From Xiashengella succiniciproducens (GTDB lineage: Bacteria > Bacteroidota > Bacteroidia > Bacteroidales > Marinilabiliaceae), in NCBI RefSeq assembly GCF_023674465.1, contig NZ_CP098400.1, positions 3,037,015 through 3,101,014 on the forward strand: 64,000 bases of DNA, written 5' to 3'. Of the stretch, positions 10,523-19,111 are shown piece after piece; within the stretch, counting starts at the first letter, position 1, and the number at the start of each line of letters is the position of its first letter. The translations under genes and the position numbers were made by a program. The notes under the pieces were generated by a model, which had not been told where the DNA came from, did no database searches, and was given only the letters and a program-made list of their open reading frames with translations.

Positions 10523-11233
10523 TTACTCAGCCTTAAAAATTACCAACCATCTGGGCAATGACAGAGATCTGAATCTCTCTCCAGTCGTTGTTTCAATCGA
10601 GGCCCCTACCCTCTTATAATGCTCCAATCCTGCGACCTTATCCCAGAATTGTTCCACGTCAATCAGCATTATATGTGAGCTTCCGGAAGGAAGTGTAAGA
10701 GGGAAGTATTCATTTCGAAGAACGAAATTTCTGATTTTTGCCCCCTTCTTAAAAAACACATGAGGGGCATTAAAAGTTTTGCTCTGAGGAGTATTGTTAA
10801 AGAACGATATCCTCATCAGAAGTCGTCCTGTTTTCCGACTCCTGCGCAGGGATGCTTTGAAGTGCACCACCTGAGGCATAAGGTAGGCAAACCAGCCCTT
10901 TTTAAAGCCAAACTTCACAAATAAAATCAGGGCCATTGCCAGTACCAGGATCCTGATAAAGGAACTATCATCAGAACGACTTTTTGTCTCTTTATACTTT
11001 TCGATTTCCTCGAGACTCAAAGGCCGATATTGACTATCCTCAGTAACTACAGTACCGGCAGGTTCCTTCTTTTCCGAATCAGTATCAGTGGTCAGGACTC
11101 TATTACAAAGTACCAATAAAAAAAGGCCAGCAAACAGGACAAGAACAAAATTCCTGTTCTTGTGCCAGAACTCCATTGCTCTGCTCATATCTCGGATTGA
11201 ATTGTAAACTGCTGCCTCTATTTTCTCAGGCAA
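10523..11233 (-). CDS. Hypothetical membrane protein upstream of TlpA-like gene
   Basis: A 236-residue protein I do not recognise. It has an amphipathic N-terminal helix, a membrane segment at about 28-46, a polar Asp/Glu/Lys-rich loop, a second hydrophobic segment at about 92-110, and a basic C-terminal domain of about 125 residues. The C-terminal domain (RLLMRISFFNNTPQSKTFNAPHVF, then SGSSHIMLIDVEQFWDKV) looks like a beta-rich fold. There are no cysteines in the C-terminal domain, so it is not an obvious disulfide substrate. Spacing of one base to the thioredoxin gene implies a shared role. Confidence 0.75.
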   Translation of the reverse strand: MPEKIEAAVYNSIRDMSRAMEFWHKNRNFVLVLFAGLFLLVLCNRVLTTDTDSEKKEPAGTVVTEDSQYRPLSLEEIEKYKETKSRSDDSSFIRILVLAMALILFVKFGFKKGWFAYLMPQVVHFKASLRRSRKTGRLLMRISFFNNTPQSKTFNAPHVFFKKGAKIRNFVLRNEYFPLTLPSGSSHIMLIDVEQFWDKVAGLEHYKRVGASIETTTGERFRSLSLPRWLVIFKAE

Positions 11234-11336
11234 GGGCTTTACCCCAATTCAAAAATACATTTCTTTTTCAGTTCTCAAACCCCGTCTGATTCAATATTTT
11301 TAACTCAAAATAAGGAGGAGCCTCCCTAAAAGGATG

Positions 11337-11344
11337 TAACTTTG
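11337..11344 (+). promoter_or_regulatory. -7 promoter box TAACTTTG directly before an ATG
   Basis: TAACTTTG matches TAnnTTTG and ends only 4 bases before the ATG at 11349. This puts the expected transcription start at or next to the start codon, so the mRNA may be leaderless. No convincing -33 TTTG is visible at the right distance. Confidence 0.5.
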
Positions 11345-11348
11345 CAGT

Positions 11349-11783
11349 ATGTGGTTGACTATATTAATCATTCTCGCAGTTGGGATACTCGCCTATACAT
11401 GGAGTAAGGCATCAGCATCATCAAAGGAGGGAAGCACTACCGGCGCTACCGCAGTTGCTAGCGACGATAGCGAAGGCTGTTGTGGAGCACATGAGGTATG
11501 CGATAAAGATAGTCTGCTTGCAACTTCTGCGACTGTCGTTTATTATGATGATGAGGAACTTGACAAGTATGCAGGTATGAGGCCTGAAGATTACCGAAAA
11601 GACCAGATCGATGAATTCAAGGAGATACTCTATACCATGCGCGATGAAGATGTTGCAGGCTGGCTACGTAGTCTGCAGGTGAGAAACATCAACCTGCCAT
11701 ACGAAGTACGCGAAGAAGCCCTTATGATAGTTGCCGATATCAGGGATATCATCAGAGGGGATAGAAAAATGGCAGGAGTCTGA
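11349..11783 (+). CDS. Small membrane-anchored protein with CCGxHxxC motif
   Basis: A 144-residue protein: an N-terminal membrane anchor (residues 2-17), a Ser/Thr/Ala-rich linker, then Cys44-Cys45-Gly-x-His48-x-x-Cys51, then YYDDEELDKYAG and a helical domain containing LYTMRDEDVAGWLRSLQ. I recall this architecture as conserved in Bacteroidota, where automatic annotation sometimes calls it a phospholipase; nothing here supports that name. The three Cys and one His in eight residues suggest metal binding or redox activity at the membrane surface. It is monocistronic and converges on pyrH. Confidence 0.8.
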   Translation: MWLTILIILAVGILAYTWSKASASSKEGSTTGATAVASDDSEGCCGAHEVCDKDSLLATSATVVYYDDEELDKYAGMRPEDYRKDQIDEFKEILYTMRDEDVAGWLRSLQVRNINLPYEVREEALMIVADIRDIIRGDRKMAGV

Positions 11784-11813
11784 TTCAGAAACCTGCCATA
11801 ATTATTTAATTTA

Positions 11814-12521
11814 TCAGGTGTGCACAAGGGTCCCTATTTTATCACCAGAGAGCACTTTCTTCAGGTTTCCCTTTACATCCATATTAAACACAAGTACAGG
11901 CAGTTTATTCTCCTTACACATAGCTGTTGCAGTAAGATCCATAATTTTGAGCCCCCTTGTATATACTTCGTCAAATGATATTTTGTCAAACCTTGTGGCT
12001 GTAGGATCTTTTTCCGGATCAGCAGTATAGACACCGTCAACTCTGGTCCCTTTCAGCATAACATCAGCTTCAATCTCTATCCCTCTGAGAGCAGAACCTG
12101 TATCCGTGGTAAAATAAGGATTACCTGTACCTCCGGCCAATATTACCACCTCACCGGCATTTAGAGCCTCCATAGCTCTTGGCTTTGAATAATATTCCCC
12201 GACAGGCTCCATACGAATGGCTGTCAAGACACGGGCTTTAGTGCCAATCGCATTCAATGCAGAGGCCAGAGCCAGTGCATTAATAACTGTGGCCAACATG
12301 CCCATCTGGTCACCCTTGTATCGGTCGAAGCCCTTTGAAGCCCCACTCAGGCCTCTAAAGATGTTTCCCCCTCCGATCACTATACCGATCTGAACCCCCA
12401 TAGCAGCAATCTCAGCCACCTGCTCAGCATAATCATTTAGCCTTTGGGCATCAATTCCGTAGCCTTGTTCACCCATGAGCGATTCACCGCTCAACTTCAA
12501 AAGTATCCTCTTGTATTGCAT
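11814..12521 (-). CDS. pyrH: Uridylate kinase (UMP kinase)
   Basis: A 235-residue amino-acid-kinase-fold enzyme that phosphorylates UMP to UDP, essential for pyrimidine nucleotide and RNA synthesis. Family motifs are clear: LLKLSGESLMGEQGYGID at the N-terminus, VIGGGNIFRG for the phosphate loop, DQMGMLATVINALAL, AGGTGNPYFTTDT, and DGVYTADP near the uridine site. Length is normal. It is separated from frr, its frequent neighbour in other bacteria, which lies at 36.8 kb. A TATTTTTG box lies upstream on the minus strand at 12552-12559. Confidence 0.98.
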   Translation of the reverse strand: MQYKRILLKLSGESLMGEQGYGIDAQRLNDYAEQVAEIAAMGVQIGIVIGGGNIFRGLSGASKGFDRYKGDQMGMLATVINALALASALNAIGTKARVLTAIRMEPVGEYYSKPRAMEALNAGEVVILAGGTGNPYFTTDTGSALRGIEIEADVMLKGTRVDGVYTADPEKDPTATRFDKISFDEVYTRGLKIMDLTATAMCKENKLPVLVFNMDVKGNLKKVLSGDKIGTLVHT

Positions 12522-12551
12522 GTTATCTTGTTATAGTTAGCTTCTCTTATT

Positions 12552-12559
12552 CAAAAATA
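12552..12559 (-). promoter_or_regulatory. Candidate -7 box for pyrH
   Basis: TATTTTTG on the minus strand, about 31 bp before the pyrH start codon. The -33 element is not recognisable, so support is moderate. Confidence 0.4.
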
Positions 12560-12769
12560 GCCCGTTTTTCGGAGAATATATATCTCCTGCTGATTCATTT
12601 TACATAGACCGGTAAACATAGCAAGTAAAGAACCGTATCTAACTAGTATAAACTTGTCTTTCTACAAGAATAGTAAAAATACAAGCCAAGTTCAAGCATC
12701 TAAGAACCCGGTTCAAGCATATTCCATTCCAAACCATTAACTAGTGTTGCGTTCCTCGGGTTATAAAAC
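12560..12769. other. Intergenic stretch between pyrH promoter and tsf terminator
   Basis: The gap between pyrH and tsf is about 300 bp. Apart from the pyrH -7 box and the tsf terminator I see no open frame, tRNA or strong structure in it. Confidence 0.6.
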
Positions 12770-12804
12770 AAAAAGAGGTTGTCCAATTAAGGGCAACCTC
12801 TTTT
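12770..12804 (-). terminator. Terminator of the rplM-rpsI-rpsB-tsf operon, identical to an IS end
   Basis: A hairpin 20 bp after the tsf stop with an A run before and a T run after it on either strand. The central 26 bases (12775-12800) are identical, in the tsf reading direction, to the right terminal hairpin of both IS1182 copies (24676-24701 and 41229-41254). The stem has one C-A mismatch in the tsf direction, which becomes a G-U pair in the opposite direction. Confidence 0.9.
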
Positions 12805-12823
12805 ATTTAATTCCTTATCAGAA

Positions 12824-13651
12824 TTAGTTATTCAGAGAATAACGTCTGAATTCAGTTACTGTAAGCTCCTTGTCAGCCTTTTGGATATATTCTTTAACGC
12901 TGATCTTTCCGTCTTTAACGAAGATTTGCTCAAGCAAAGTGCTTTCCTTGAAGAACTTGCTAAGACGACCAAGAGCAATTTTTTCAACCATCTCTTCGGG
13001 CTTACCTTCAAGACGGGTTTGTTCCTTGGCAATTTCAAGTTCCTTGTCGATAACTGACTGAGGTACTGAGTCACGATTCGCTGAAACCGGATTCATGGCA
13101 GCAACCTGCATAGCTACGTCACGACCAACCTGAACTTCAACACCACCTTTGTTAAATCCAACTAAGGTAGCAAGTTTGTTACCTGGGTGAATATAAGCTA
13201 CAACACTTTCAGCCTTGATAACATCATAGTAGGGTAAATCAAGCTTTTCACCGATAACACCAATTTGATGTGTAATAACATCCTTAACAGCTATGCCGTC
13301 AAGAGTAAGACCCATTACATCTTCAACATTTGCAGCGTTGCTGCTAAGTGCAAGATCAAGGATTGATTGTGCCAGAGCAATAAAGCTTTCATTCTTTGCA
13401 ACAAAGTCAGTTTCGCAATTCAAAACCAGAATTGCACCCTTCTTTCCGTCAGCAGTTACCCTGCTAAGGACAACACCTTCAGAAGCATCGCGGTCTGAAC
13501 GCTTGTTGGCAATAGCCTGTCCTTTTTTGCGAATGATATCGATTGCTGCATCGAAATCGCCGTTGGCTTCGGTGAGGGCCTTTTTGCAGTCCATCATACC
13601 TGCGCCGGTCATTTTCCTGAGTTTGCTTACGTCTGCTGCTGTAATAGCCAT
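12824..13651 (-). CDS. tsf: Elongation factor Ts
   Basis: A 275-residue EF-Ts, the guanine nucleotide exchange factor for EF-Tu. The N-terminal UBA-like domain contains KLRKMTGAGMMDCKKALTE and the core carries the conserved EASEG-like DASEGVV and LNCETDFVAKN segments. It lies 84 bp downstream of rpsB and is the last gene of the operon, followed by a terminator. Length is typical for Bacteroidota. Confidence 0.98.
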   Translation of the reverse strand: MAITAADVSKLRKMTGAGMMDCKKALTEANGDFDAAIDIIRKKGQAIANKRSDRDASEGVVLSRVTADGKKGAILVLNCETDFVAKNESFIALAQSILDLALSSNAANVEDVMGLTLDGIAVKDVITHQIGVIGEKLDLPYYDVIKAESVVAYIHPGNKLATLVGFNKGGVEVQVGRDVAMQVAAMNPVSANRDSVPQSVIDKELEIAKEQTRLEGKPEEMVEKIALGRLSKFFKESTLLEQIFVKDGKISVKEYIQKADKELTVTEFRRYSLNN

Positions 13652-13735
13652 AATATCTCCTTTTTAAGATGATAAGTTTGGGGAGGTGACTCCCCAAACT
13701 TTTATTTTTAAGTAAATAGTAGAATCACAAAGAGT

Positions 13736-14593
13736 TTATTCCTGATCCGCGGCATCAATATCGTCAGCCTTATCTTCAGCTTCGATTTCTACGGCCTCAT
13801 CAGCTTCTTCCTCTTCCTTGCGACCTTTTACTCTGGCTTTAGATTCGCCTTTTCTACCTCCCTTAGAGCTCTTATCCTTAGCAGGAGCTTCATTTTCCTT
13901 GTCAGCTTTGCGCTCGGCAAGACCTTCCTTGATGGCATCAACCATTGCTCCAACGATTAGTTCGATAGAGTTGGAAGCATCATCATTAGCAGGAATCACG
14001 AAGTCTACGTTACCTGGATCTGAGTTTGTATCAACCATTGCGAAAACAGGGATACCCAAACGGATAGCTTCTTTAACTGCAATGTGTTCTTTCATTACAT
14101 CCACTACAAACATAGCAGCTGGAAGTCTGTTAAGCTCAGCAATACTACCAAGGTTCTTTTCCAGCTTAGCACGTTGACGTGAAATTTGAAGCTTCTCCCT
14201 CTTTGAAAGGCTGGTCCAGCTTGTATCAGTCATCATTCTGTCGATAGAAGTCATCTTCTTGACTGCCTTGCGGATAGTTGGGAAGTTGGTAAGCATACCA
14301 CCCGGCCAACGTTCAACAACATAAGGCATATTGACAGAACCAACTTTATTGGCAATTATTTCCTTAGCCTGTTTCTTAGTGGCTACGAACAAAATTTTAC
14401 GTCCCGATTTTGCAATTTGTTTTAGCGCTGCAGCAGCTTCGTCAATCTTTGCAGCTGTCTTGTGCAGGTCAATAATATGGATACCGTTGCGCTCCATAAA
14501 TATGTAAGGAGCCATTGCTGGGTTCCACTTTCTTGTAAGGTGGCCGAAATGTACTCCGGCATCAAGTAATTCTTGAAATCCTATTTTTGGCAT
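13736..14593 (-). CDS. rpsB: Small ribosomal subunit protein uS2 with charged C-terminal tail
   Basis: A 285-residue uS2. The conserved core includes GVHFGHLTRKWNPAMAPYIF, VATKKQAKEI, RWPGGMLTNF and DTNSDPG, and ends near residue 230. The last 55 or so residues form a low-complexity tail: first Lys/Arg/Gly-rich (SSKGGRKGESKARVKGRK), then strongly acidic. Tails of this kind occur in Bacteroidota uS2. Gene order rplM, rpsI, rpsB, tsf supports the call. Confidence 0.98.
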   Translation of the reverse strand: MPKIGFQELLDAGVHFGHLTRKWNPAMAPYIFMERNGIHIIDLHKTAAKIDEAAAALKQIAKSGRKILFVATKKQAKEIIANKVGSVNMPYVVERWPGGMLTNFPTIRKAVKKMTSIDRMMTDTSWTSLSKREKLQISRQRAKLEKNLGSIAELNRLPAAMFVVDVMKEHIAVKEAIRLGIPVFAMVDTNSDPGNVDFVIPANDDASNSIELIVGAMVDAIKEGLAERKADKENEAPAKDKSSKGGRKGESKARVKGRKEEEEADEAVEIEAEDKADDIDAADQE

Positions 14594-14696
14594 TGTTTTT
14601 TAATTAAGTCGTTTACATTCTTTTAATCAGGCAACCGATAAGTAGTCCCATATAAGAAATCTCACCGGTTTAGATACTAAACGCACCTGTGCCGTA

Positions 14697-15092
14697 TTAT
14701 CTCTTGCTGAACTGGAATCTCTTACGAGCCTTCGGACGACCCGGCTTCTTCCTTTCAACCACTCTTGAGTCACGGGTAAGAAACCCTTTGGCACGAAGAG
14801 ATGGTTTAACTTCGGCATTGATCTTTACAAGTGCACGTGCAATAGCTAAACGAAGTGCTTCGGCCTGACCCTTGACGCCTCCTCCATCAAGGTTTGCCTT
14901 GATATCATAGTTACCGGCTACACCAAGTAGTTCCAAAGGTTGTTTAACTATAAATTGCAGTGTTTGGTCAGGAAAATATTCTTCCAGTCCACGCTTGTTT
15001 ATTCTGATATCTCCCTTGCCTTCACTTAGATAAATGCGGGCTACGGCAGTCTTTCTTCTTCCAATGGCATTAATTACTTCCATAACAATCAT
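14697..15092 (-). CDS. rpsI: Small ribosomal subunit protein uS9
   Basis: A 128-131 residue uS9 with the N-terminal NAIGRRKTAVARIYL motif and the C-terminal KKPGRPKARKRFQFSKR tail that reaches the P site. The ATG at 15092 overlaps the rplM stop as ATGA, while a second in-frame ATG at 15083 gives MEVINAIGRRKT, the usual Bacteroidota N-terminus. The second start is the more likely one biologically; the first is kept as the outer boundary. Confidence 0.97.
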   Translation of the reverse strand: MIVMEVINAIGRRKTAVARIYLSEGKGDIRINKRGLEEYFPDQTLQFIVKQPLELLGVAGNYDIKANLDGGGVKGQAEALRLAIARALVKINAEVKPSLRAKGFLTRDSRVVERKKPGRPKARKRFQFSKR

Positions 15093-15544
15093 TTAATAGT
15101 GTTCAAATCAATAGCCCTTGGTTGCTGAGCCTCATGCTTATGCTCAGGGCCGGAATAAACAAATAGATTAGACAAAACCTTCCTGCCCAATTTGCTCTTG
15201 GGCAACATTCCCTTTACAGTGCGCAGAACCAGTTGCTCCGGACTCTTAGCAAAAAGCATAGCAGGAGTTACTTCCCTTTGTCCACCGGGATAACCGCTAT
15301 GGTAGAAAAATACTCTGTCGCTCCATTTCTTGCCTGTAAGTTTTACCTTGTCGGCGTTGATAATGATAACGTTGTCGCCACAATCCAGGTTGGGCGTATA
15401 ATTGGGCTTATGTTTCCCTCTCAGGATATTAGCCACCTTTGTTCCGAGTCTGCCAAGTACCTGGTCAGTCGCATCAACTACAAGCCATTCCTTCTGAATA
15501 CTTGCCTTTGTTGCAGATTCGGTCTTAAAACTTAAGGTATCCAC
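15089..15544 (-). CDS. rplM: Large ribosomal subunit protein uL13
   Basis: A 151-residue uL13 with the typical VDATDQVLGRLGTKVANILRGKHKPNYTP segment and the HSGYPGG loop. It is the first gene of the rplM-rpsI-rpsB-tsf operon, with its own promoter about 165 bp upstream and an unusually long leader. The stop overlaps the rpsI start. Confidence 0.98.
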   Translation of the reverse strand: MDTLSFKTESATKASIQKEWLVVDATDQVLGRLGTKVANILRGKHKPNYTPNLDCGDNVIIINADKVKLTGKKWSDRVFFYHSGYPGGQREVTPAMLFAKSPEQLVLRTVKGMLPKSKLGRKVLSNLFVYSGPEHKHEAQQPRAIDLNTIK

Positions 15545-15708
15545 TTTCTCTTTTCAATTTTAGATTCGACCTACTTATAATTAAAACAATTGCAATCAGT
15601 GTAAACCATATCTCCCTCCCCGCACAACAGTCGGGCACTGCTGTTCGAGCTGGTGAAAACTCCTGAGATACAGTCCACTTACACTTGTGTATGGATAATA
15701 ATCGGCCG
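15545..15708 (-). promoter_or_regulatory. Leader of the rplM operon with a hairpin
   Basis: About 155 bases separate the predicted transcription start from the rplM ATG. Within it, 15624-15631 and 15637-15644 pair perfectly (8 bp, one G-T, loop of 5), and a purine-rich stretch follows on the minus strand. A long leader before a ribosomal-protein operon fits autogenous control, but I recognise no known leader motif. The rest of the gap up to 15851 contains only the promoter. Confidence 0.4.
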
Positions 15709-15739
15709 CAAAATTAGCACTAATTTTTTTAACTGCCAA
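15709..15739 (-). promoter_or_regulatory. Promoter of the rplM operon
   Basis: On the minus strand, TTG at 15737-15739 and TAATTTTG at 15709-15716 are separated by 20 bp, matching the Bacteroidota -33/-7 layout. Confidence 0.7.
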
Positions 15740-15851
15740 TGCATTAAGCAATAAATTGATGAATCAAATCCAAATAGTTATGCATTGCCAACCATGCCAA
15801 TGCATCCCATCCAGGCTTATCAGAATCCAGCTTAATATTATGTTTAGGCAG

Positions 15852-16949
15852 TTATAATGCGAAGCTTATATGTAAACCCCAGCCATAGTCGAATTGACTA
15901 CGTCTGGTGTCGTAGTAGGAATCCAGCAATAGTGAAAAGACAGCCCTTTCTGTTACGAATCTGCTCCACATTAACTGAGACCGAAGCATCTCACGCTTGC
16001 TCAAATCAAGGTAGGGTTTATAATCTGATGCCGAACCAAACATTGGGTTACCTTGAGTTGAAATAAAGTCCTTTCCACTCCAGTATGCAACCAGGAACTC
16101 GAACGAACCGGCTCCAAGGTTAACGCCTCCAAAAAAGCCATTGCCTTTGTTGATTCCCATAGAATTCTCTTCTTTCAGATCTTTATATATAAGATAGTGA
16201 ACAAACAACTCAAGATAATCAAGCCTTCCATTCAAGTCCTTGCCGGCTTCTATGCCACCAAGCAGGTTGATAATGCTGGCTCCCTTTTCTGAGAAATCAC
16301 TTATCTGACCGCCCCTATGAAAAGCCGTCATCTGAAGTGGGACATCAATATTCCACCCGCTTTCACTTTTTAAAAGGGTAGGTCTTAGATTTGCTCCTGC
16401 CGTGAATATCTCAGGTATTGTATCACCCTTTCTGATAAACTGATCCCAGCTTATCCAGGCACTTCCTTTGAAGGAGCCTCCCAGATAGCGCAACTGAAAC
16501 CCGTTGTTAACAGGATCCCTGTAATTATCTTCTTTATAAACAAGAATGTCTGAAAGGTCATAATCAGTATTGGCATCAATCCCACCCATCGTAAGCTCCA
16601 GTTTCTCATTAAACCTAATGGTTGCCGCCAATACCGGATAGAACTCAGCATCTTCATCCATGCCGTAATACTTTAAAATATTGAAACCGGCTTTAAGGCT
16701 AAAATAATCAGACAGATTGTACTTTGCATAAGGCTCAACATAATGTCCAGGCATCGTGTAGCCTTCTACTATGTCTCCGAAATACTCATTGTTTATAAAA
16801 AACATTGAACCGTTTACGCCAAAGTATAGCCTTCCAATATCATTCTTCTCTCTACCTGGAGCCAAAGGATGCCATAGATCCGACCATGCCATTAGGTCGG
16901 ATACACAAAGAGCAAGTGTCAGGGTAATAATCGCTAAAGCTTTCTTCAT
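15852..16949 (-). CDS. Predicted outer-membrane beta-barrel protein
   Basis: A 365-residue protein with a cleavable signal peptide (hydrophobic core LAIITLTLALCV, likely cut after LMA). It is followed by alternating aromatic/aliphatic strands and Asp/Asn-rich turns, ending in GLHISFAL, typical of an outer-membrane barrel. I do not recognise a specific family. It begins 7 bp after a cytidylate-kinase-like gene, itself behind a MATE transporter, so the three probably form one transcript. The strand pattern allows roughly 12-16 strands; pore or structural role unknown. Confidence 0.75.
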   Translation of the reverse strand: MKKALAIITLTLALCVSDLMAWSDLWHPLAPGREKNDIGRLYFGVNGSMFFINNEYFGDIVEGYTMPGHYVEPYAKYNLSDYFSLKAGFNILKYYGMDEDAEFYPVLAATIRFNEKLELTMGGIDANTDYDLSDILVYKEDNYRDPVNNGFQLRYLGGSFKGSAWISWDQFIRKGDTIPEIFTAGANLRPTLLKSESGWNIDVPLQMTAFHRGGQISDFSEKGASIINLLGGIEAGKDLNGRLDYLELFVHYLIYKDLKEENSMGINKGNGFFGGVNLGAGSFEFLVAYWSGKDFISTQGNPMFGSASDYKPYLDLSKREMLRSQLMWSRFVTERAVFSLLLDSYYDTRRSQFDYGWGLHISFAL

Positions 16950-16956
16950 TCTTCTA

Positions 16957-17580
16957 TTATTTCAATCCGAAACGATCTACGGCAAGTTGGTAAATAAGTT
17001 CTGCAGATTTTTCAATTCCAAACTCGGAAGTGTTAATACACAGGTTATATGATGAAGCATGCCCCCACTCCTTGTTGCTGAAATAGTTGTAGTAAGACCT
17101 CCTCTTTTTGTCCGATCTGGCTACCCACTCCCTAGCTTTATTCTCATTTATATCCATATACTCAGACATCCTTTTGATCCTATCGGGCAAATATGCTGTC
17201 ACAAATACACTCATCAACCCCGGATGATCATTCAATACATAATCTGCACAGCGTCCCAGAAATATTGCCGATTCCTGCTCTGCAATCTTCCTTATTACAT
17301 CACTCTGGATTTTAAAGAAGGTTTCGTTACTCAGATAGTAACCTGAATACATATCATCAGTAACGTTGTCCTGCATACCAAACCAGCTGCCAAAAATGCT
17401 GAAGCTGGCCTTTTCATCAAATTTCTCAAAGAACTCTCTGTTGAGCCCGCTCTCTCTGGACGCAATATTCAGCAAATTCTTATCATAGACCTTGTAACCC
17501 AGCTTCTCTGAAAGACGGGCGGCAATCAATCTCCCACCACTGCCTGGCTCACGACCTATTGTTATAATATTTGTTGACAT
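16957..17580 (-). CDS. Cytidylate kinase-like family protein
   Basis: A 207-residue P-loop protein. The N-terminal IITIGREPGSGGRLIAARLSE is the Walker A region of the cytidylate kinase-like (Cytidylate_kin2) family, followed by GYKVYDKNLL, and later ESAIFLGRCADYVL and a basic lid-like segment ARSDKKRRSYYNYF. Members are widespread in anaerobes as small stand-alone proteins; their substrate is mostly unproven and a separate canonical cmk is usual. It lies 23 bp behind the MATE gene and 7 bp ahead of the barrel gene. Confidence 0.88.
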   Translation of the reverse strand: MSTNIITIGREPGSGGRLIAARLSEKLGYKVYDKNLLNIASRESGLNREFFEKFDEKASFSIFGSWFGMQDNVTDDMYSGYYLSNETFFKIQSDVIRKIAEQESAIFLGRCADYVLNDHPGLMSVFVTAYLPDRIKRMSEYMDINENKAREWVARSDKKRRSYYNYFSNKEWGHASSYNLCINTSEFGIEKSAELIYQLAVDRFGLK

Positions 17581-17603
17581 GATATATACTTTTTGCTAGG
17601 GAA

Positions 17604-18953
17604 CTAATTATACTTCTTCGATTTACGGAACTGAATTATAAGAAAGGTCAGTGCAACACTGAAAGATAAAAGGTCTGCAGTTCGCATACTAAACCACACA
17701 CCATTAACCCCGTAAATATTTGGAAGAATGATCATCAATGGCAACAGGAATAACACCTGGCGAGTAAGCGAAAGGAAAATTGCCGGACCTGACTTTCCGA
17801 TACTCTGAAAGAGATTGGATACCACCATCTGGATGCTTATAAGGGGAAAGAAAGTCAACACTATTAAAAGTCCTGAGGAAGCCAGCCCAATGAGTTCTTC
17901 GTCATTTGTAAACAATTCTGCAATCTGTCTTGGGAAGGCCTTTCCAATAATATAGCCAAGCGCCAGAACACAGAAAGCCAGTAAAAGTGTCCTTCCAAAT
18001 GCACTCTTAACCCTACCGATATTACCCGCACCATAATTGTAACCAACAATAGGCTGCATTCCCTGGTTAAGTCCCATAACAATCATGGCAAATAGCATTA
18101 CGAAACGATTAATAATTCCATAAGCACCGATTGCCATATCACCACCATTGACAGCCAGCTGCCTGTTGACAAAGATCACGACAAGTGATGCTGCGGCATT
18201 CATCAGAAACGGTGAAAGACCTATAACAAGAGAGGTCTCAACAATCTTCTTCTTAAGCCTGAATGTATCCCTCTGCAGGTGTATAAATTCCCTTTTATCA
18301 CTGAAGATGGCTATCTGCCAGATTAGCATCAATATCTGCGAAATAACAGTAGCAAGTGCTGCACCCTTGATTCCCCATTTAAAAACAAAGATAAAGAGAG
18401 CCGTCAGACCTATATTGATAATCACTGAGCAGATAGTAGTCAGCATTGATATCTTTGGCTTTCCCGTTGCCCTCAAAAGAGCATTCAGCCCAAGGAACAT
18501 ATGAGTGAAAATATTACCCAGCGAGATTATAACCATATAATCTCGGGCATAGGGAAGGGAAGCATCGCTGGCCCCAAAGAAATGCAGAATGGGATTCATA
18601 AAAAGTAGAATCGCCACAGTATAGGCTATACCAATTATCAGATTTAGCACAAATACGTTTCCAAGTATGGAGTTGGCCGAGTCATAGTCTTTCTGACCAA
18701 GCCGCAACGACATAAGGGTAGAGGCTCCAACACCAACCAGGGAACCGAAAGCAGCACCAAGGTTCATCAAAGGGAAGGTCACCGCGAGACCGGCAATTGC
18801 CAATGCGCCTACTCCTTTACCAATGAAAATACTACCAGTAATATTGTAAAGGGAAGTGGATGTCATCGCAATAACCGATGGTACCGCATATTGAATCAGC
18901 AGGGGCCAGATATTCTTAGTGCCAAGCTCGACGGGACTGGAATTATTTGACAT
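17604..18953 (-). CDS. MATE family efflux transporter
   Basis: A 449-residue transporter with 12 predicted helices in two homologous halves, of the NorM/DinF-like MATE superfamily. Typical signatures are IFIGKGVGALAIAGLAVTFPL in the first half and GLNQGMQPIVGYNYGAGN in the second. Such proteins export cationic drugs or metabolites with Na+ or H+. It is first in the group with the kinase-like and barrel genes. A TACTTTTG box lies on the minus strand at 18982-18989, about 29 bp before the start. Confidence 0.93.
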   Translation of the reverse strand: MSNNSSPVELGTKNIWPLLIQYAVPSVIAMTSTSLYNITGSIFIGKGVGALAIAGLAVTFPLMNLGAAFGSLVGVGASTLMSLRLGQKDYDSANSILGNVFVLNLIIGIAYTVAILLFMNPILHFFGASDASLPYARDYMVIISLGNIFTHMFLGLNALLRATGKPKISMLTTICSVIINIGLTALFIFVFKWGIKGAALATVISQILMLIWQIAIFSDKREFIHLQRDTFRLKKKIVETSLVIGLSPFLMNAAASLVVIFVNRQLAVNGGDMAIGAYGIINRFVMLFAMIVMGLNQGMQPIVGYNYGAGNIGRVKSAFGRTLLLAFCVLALGYIIGKAFPRQIAELFTNDEELIGLASSGLLIVLTFFPLISIQMVVSNLFQSIGKSGPAIFLSLTRQVLFLLPLMIILPNIYGVNGVWFSMRTADLLSFSVALTFLIIQFRKSKKYN

Positions 18954-18981
18954 ATAACAGATTTACTGCTTAAAACTTCCG

Positions 18982-18989
18982 CAAAAGTA
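18982..18989 (-). promoter_or_regulatory. Candidate -7 box for the MATE operon
   Basis: TACTTTTG on the minus strand, 28 bp upstream of the MATE start codon. The -33 element is not clear. Confidence 0.4.
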
Positions 18990-19111
18990 GAACTAATAAC
19001 TCGTATTGGTACTAATAACAAATATCCAAAAAATATTCACTATTGACTCAATTATTTAAAATCAAGCGATATACGGCCGTGTTAAATATGACTGCCTGAA
19101 GTTAAAAAACA

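Noticed and set aside
11349..11783. Phospholipase
   Set aside because: No lipase, PLD or patatin motif is present; the name appears to be an inherited annotation.
15618..15644. Pseudoknot in the rplM leader (loop CCCG with downstream CGGG)
   Set aside because: Only one base would have to span an 8-bp stem, which is sterically implausible.
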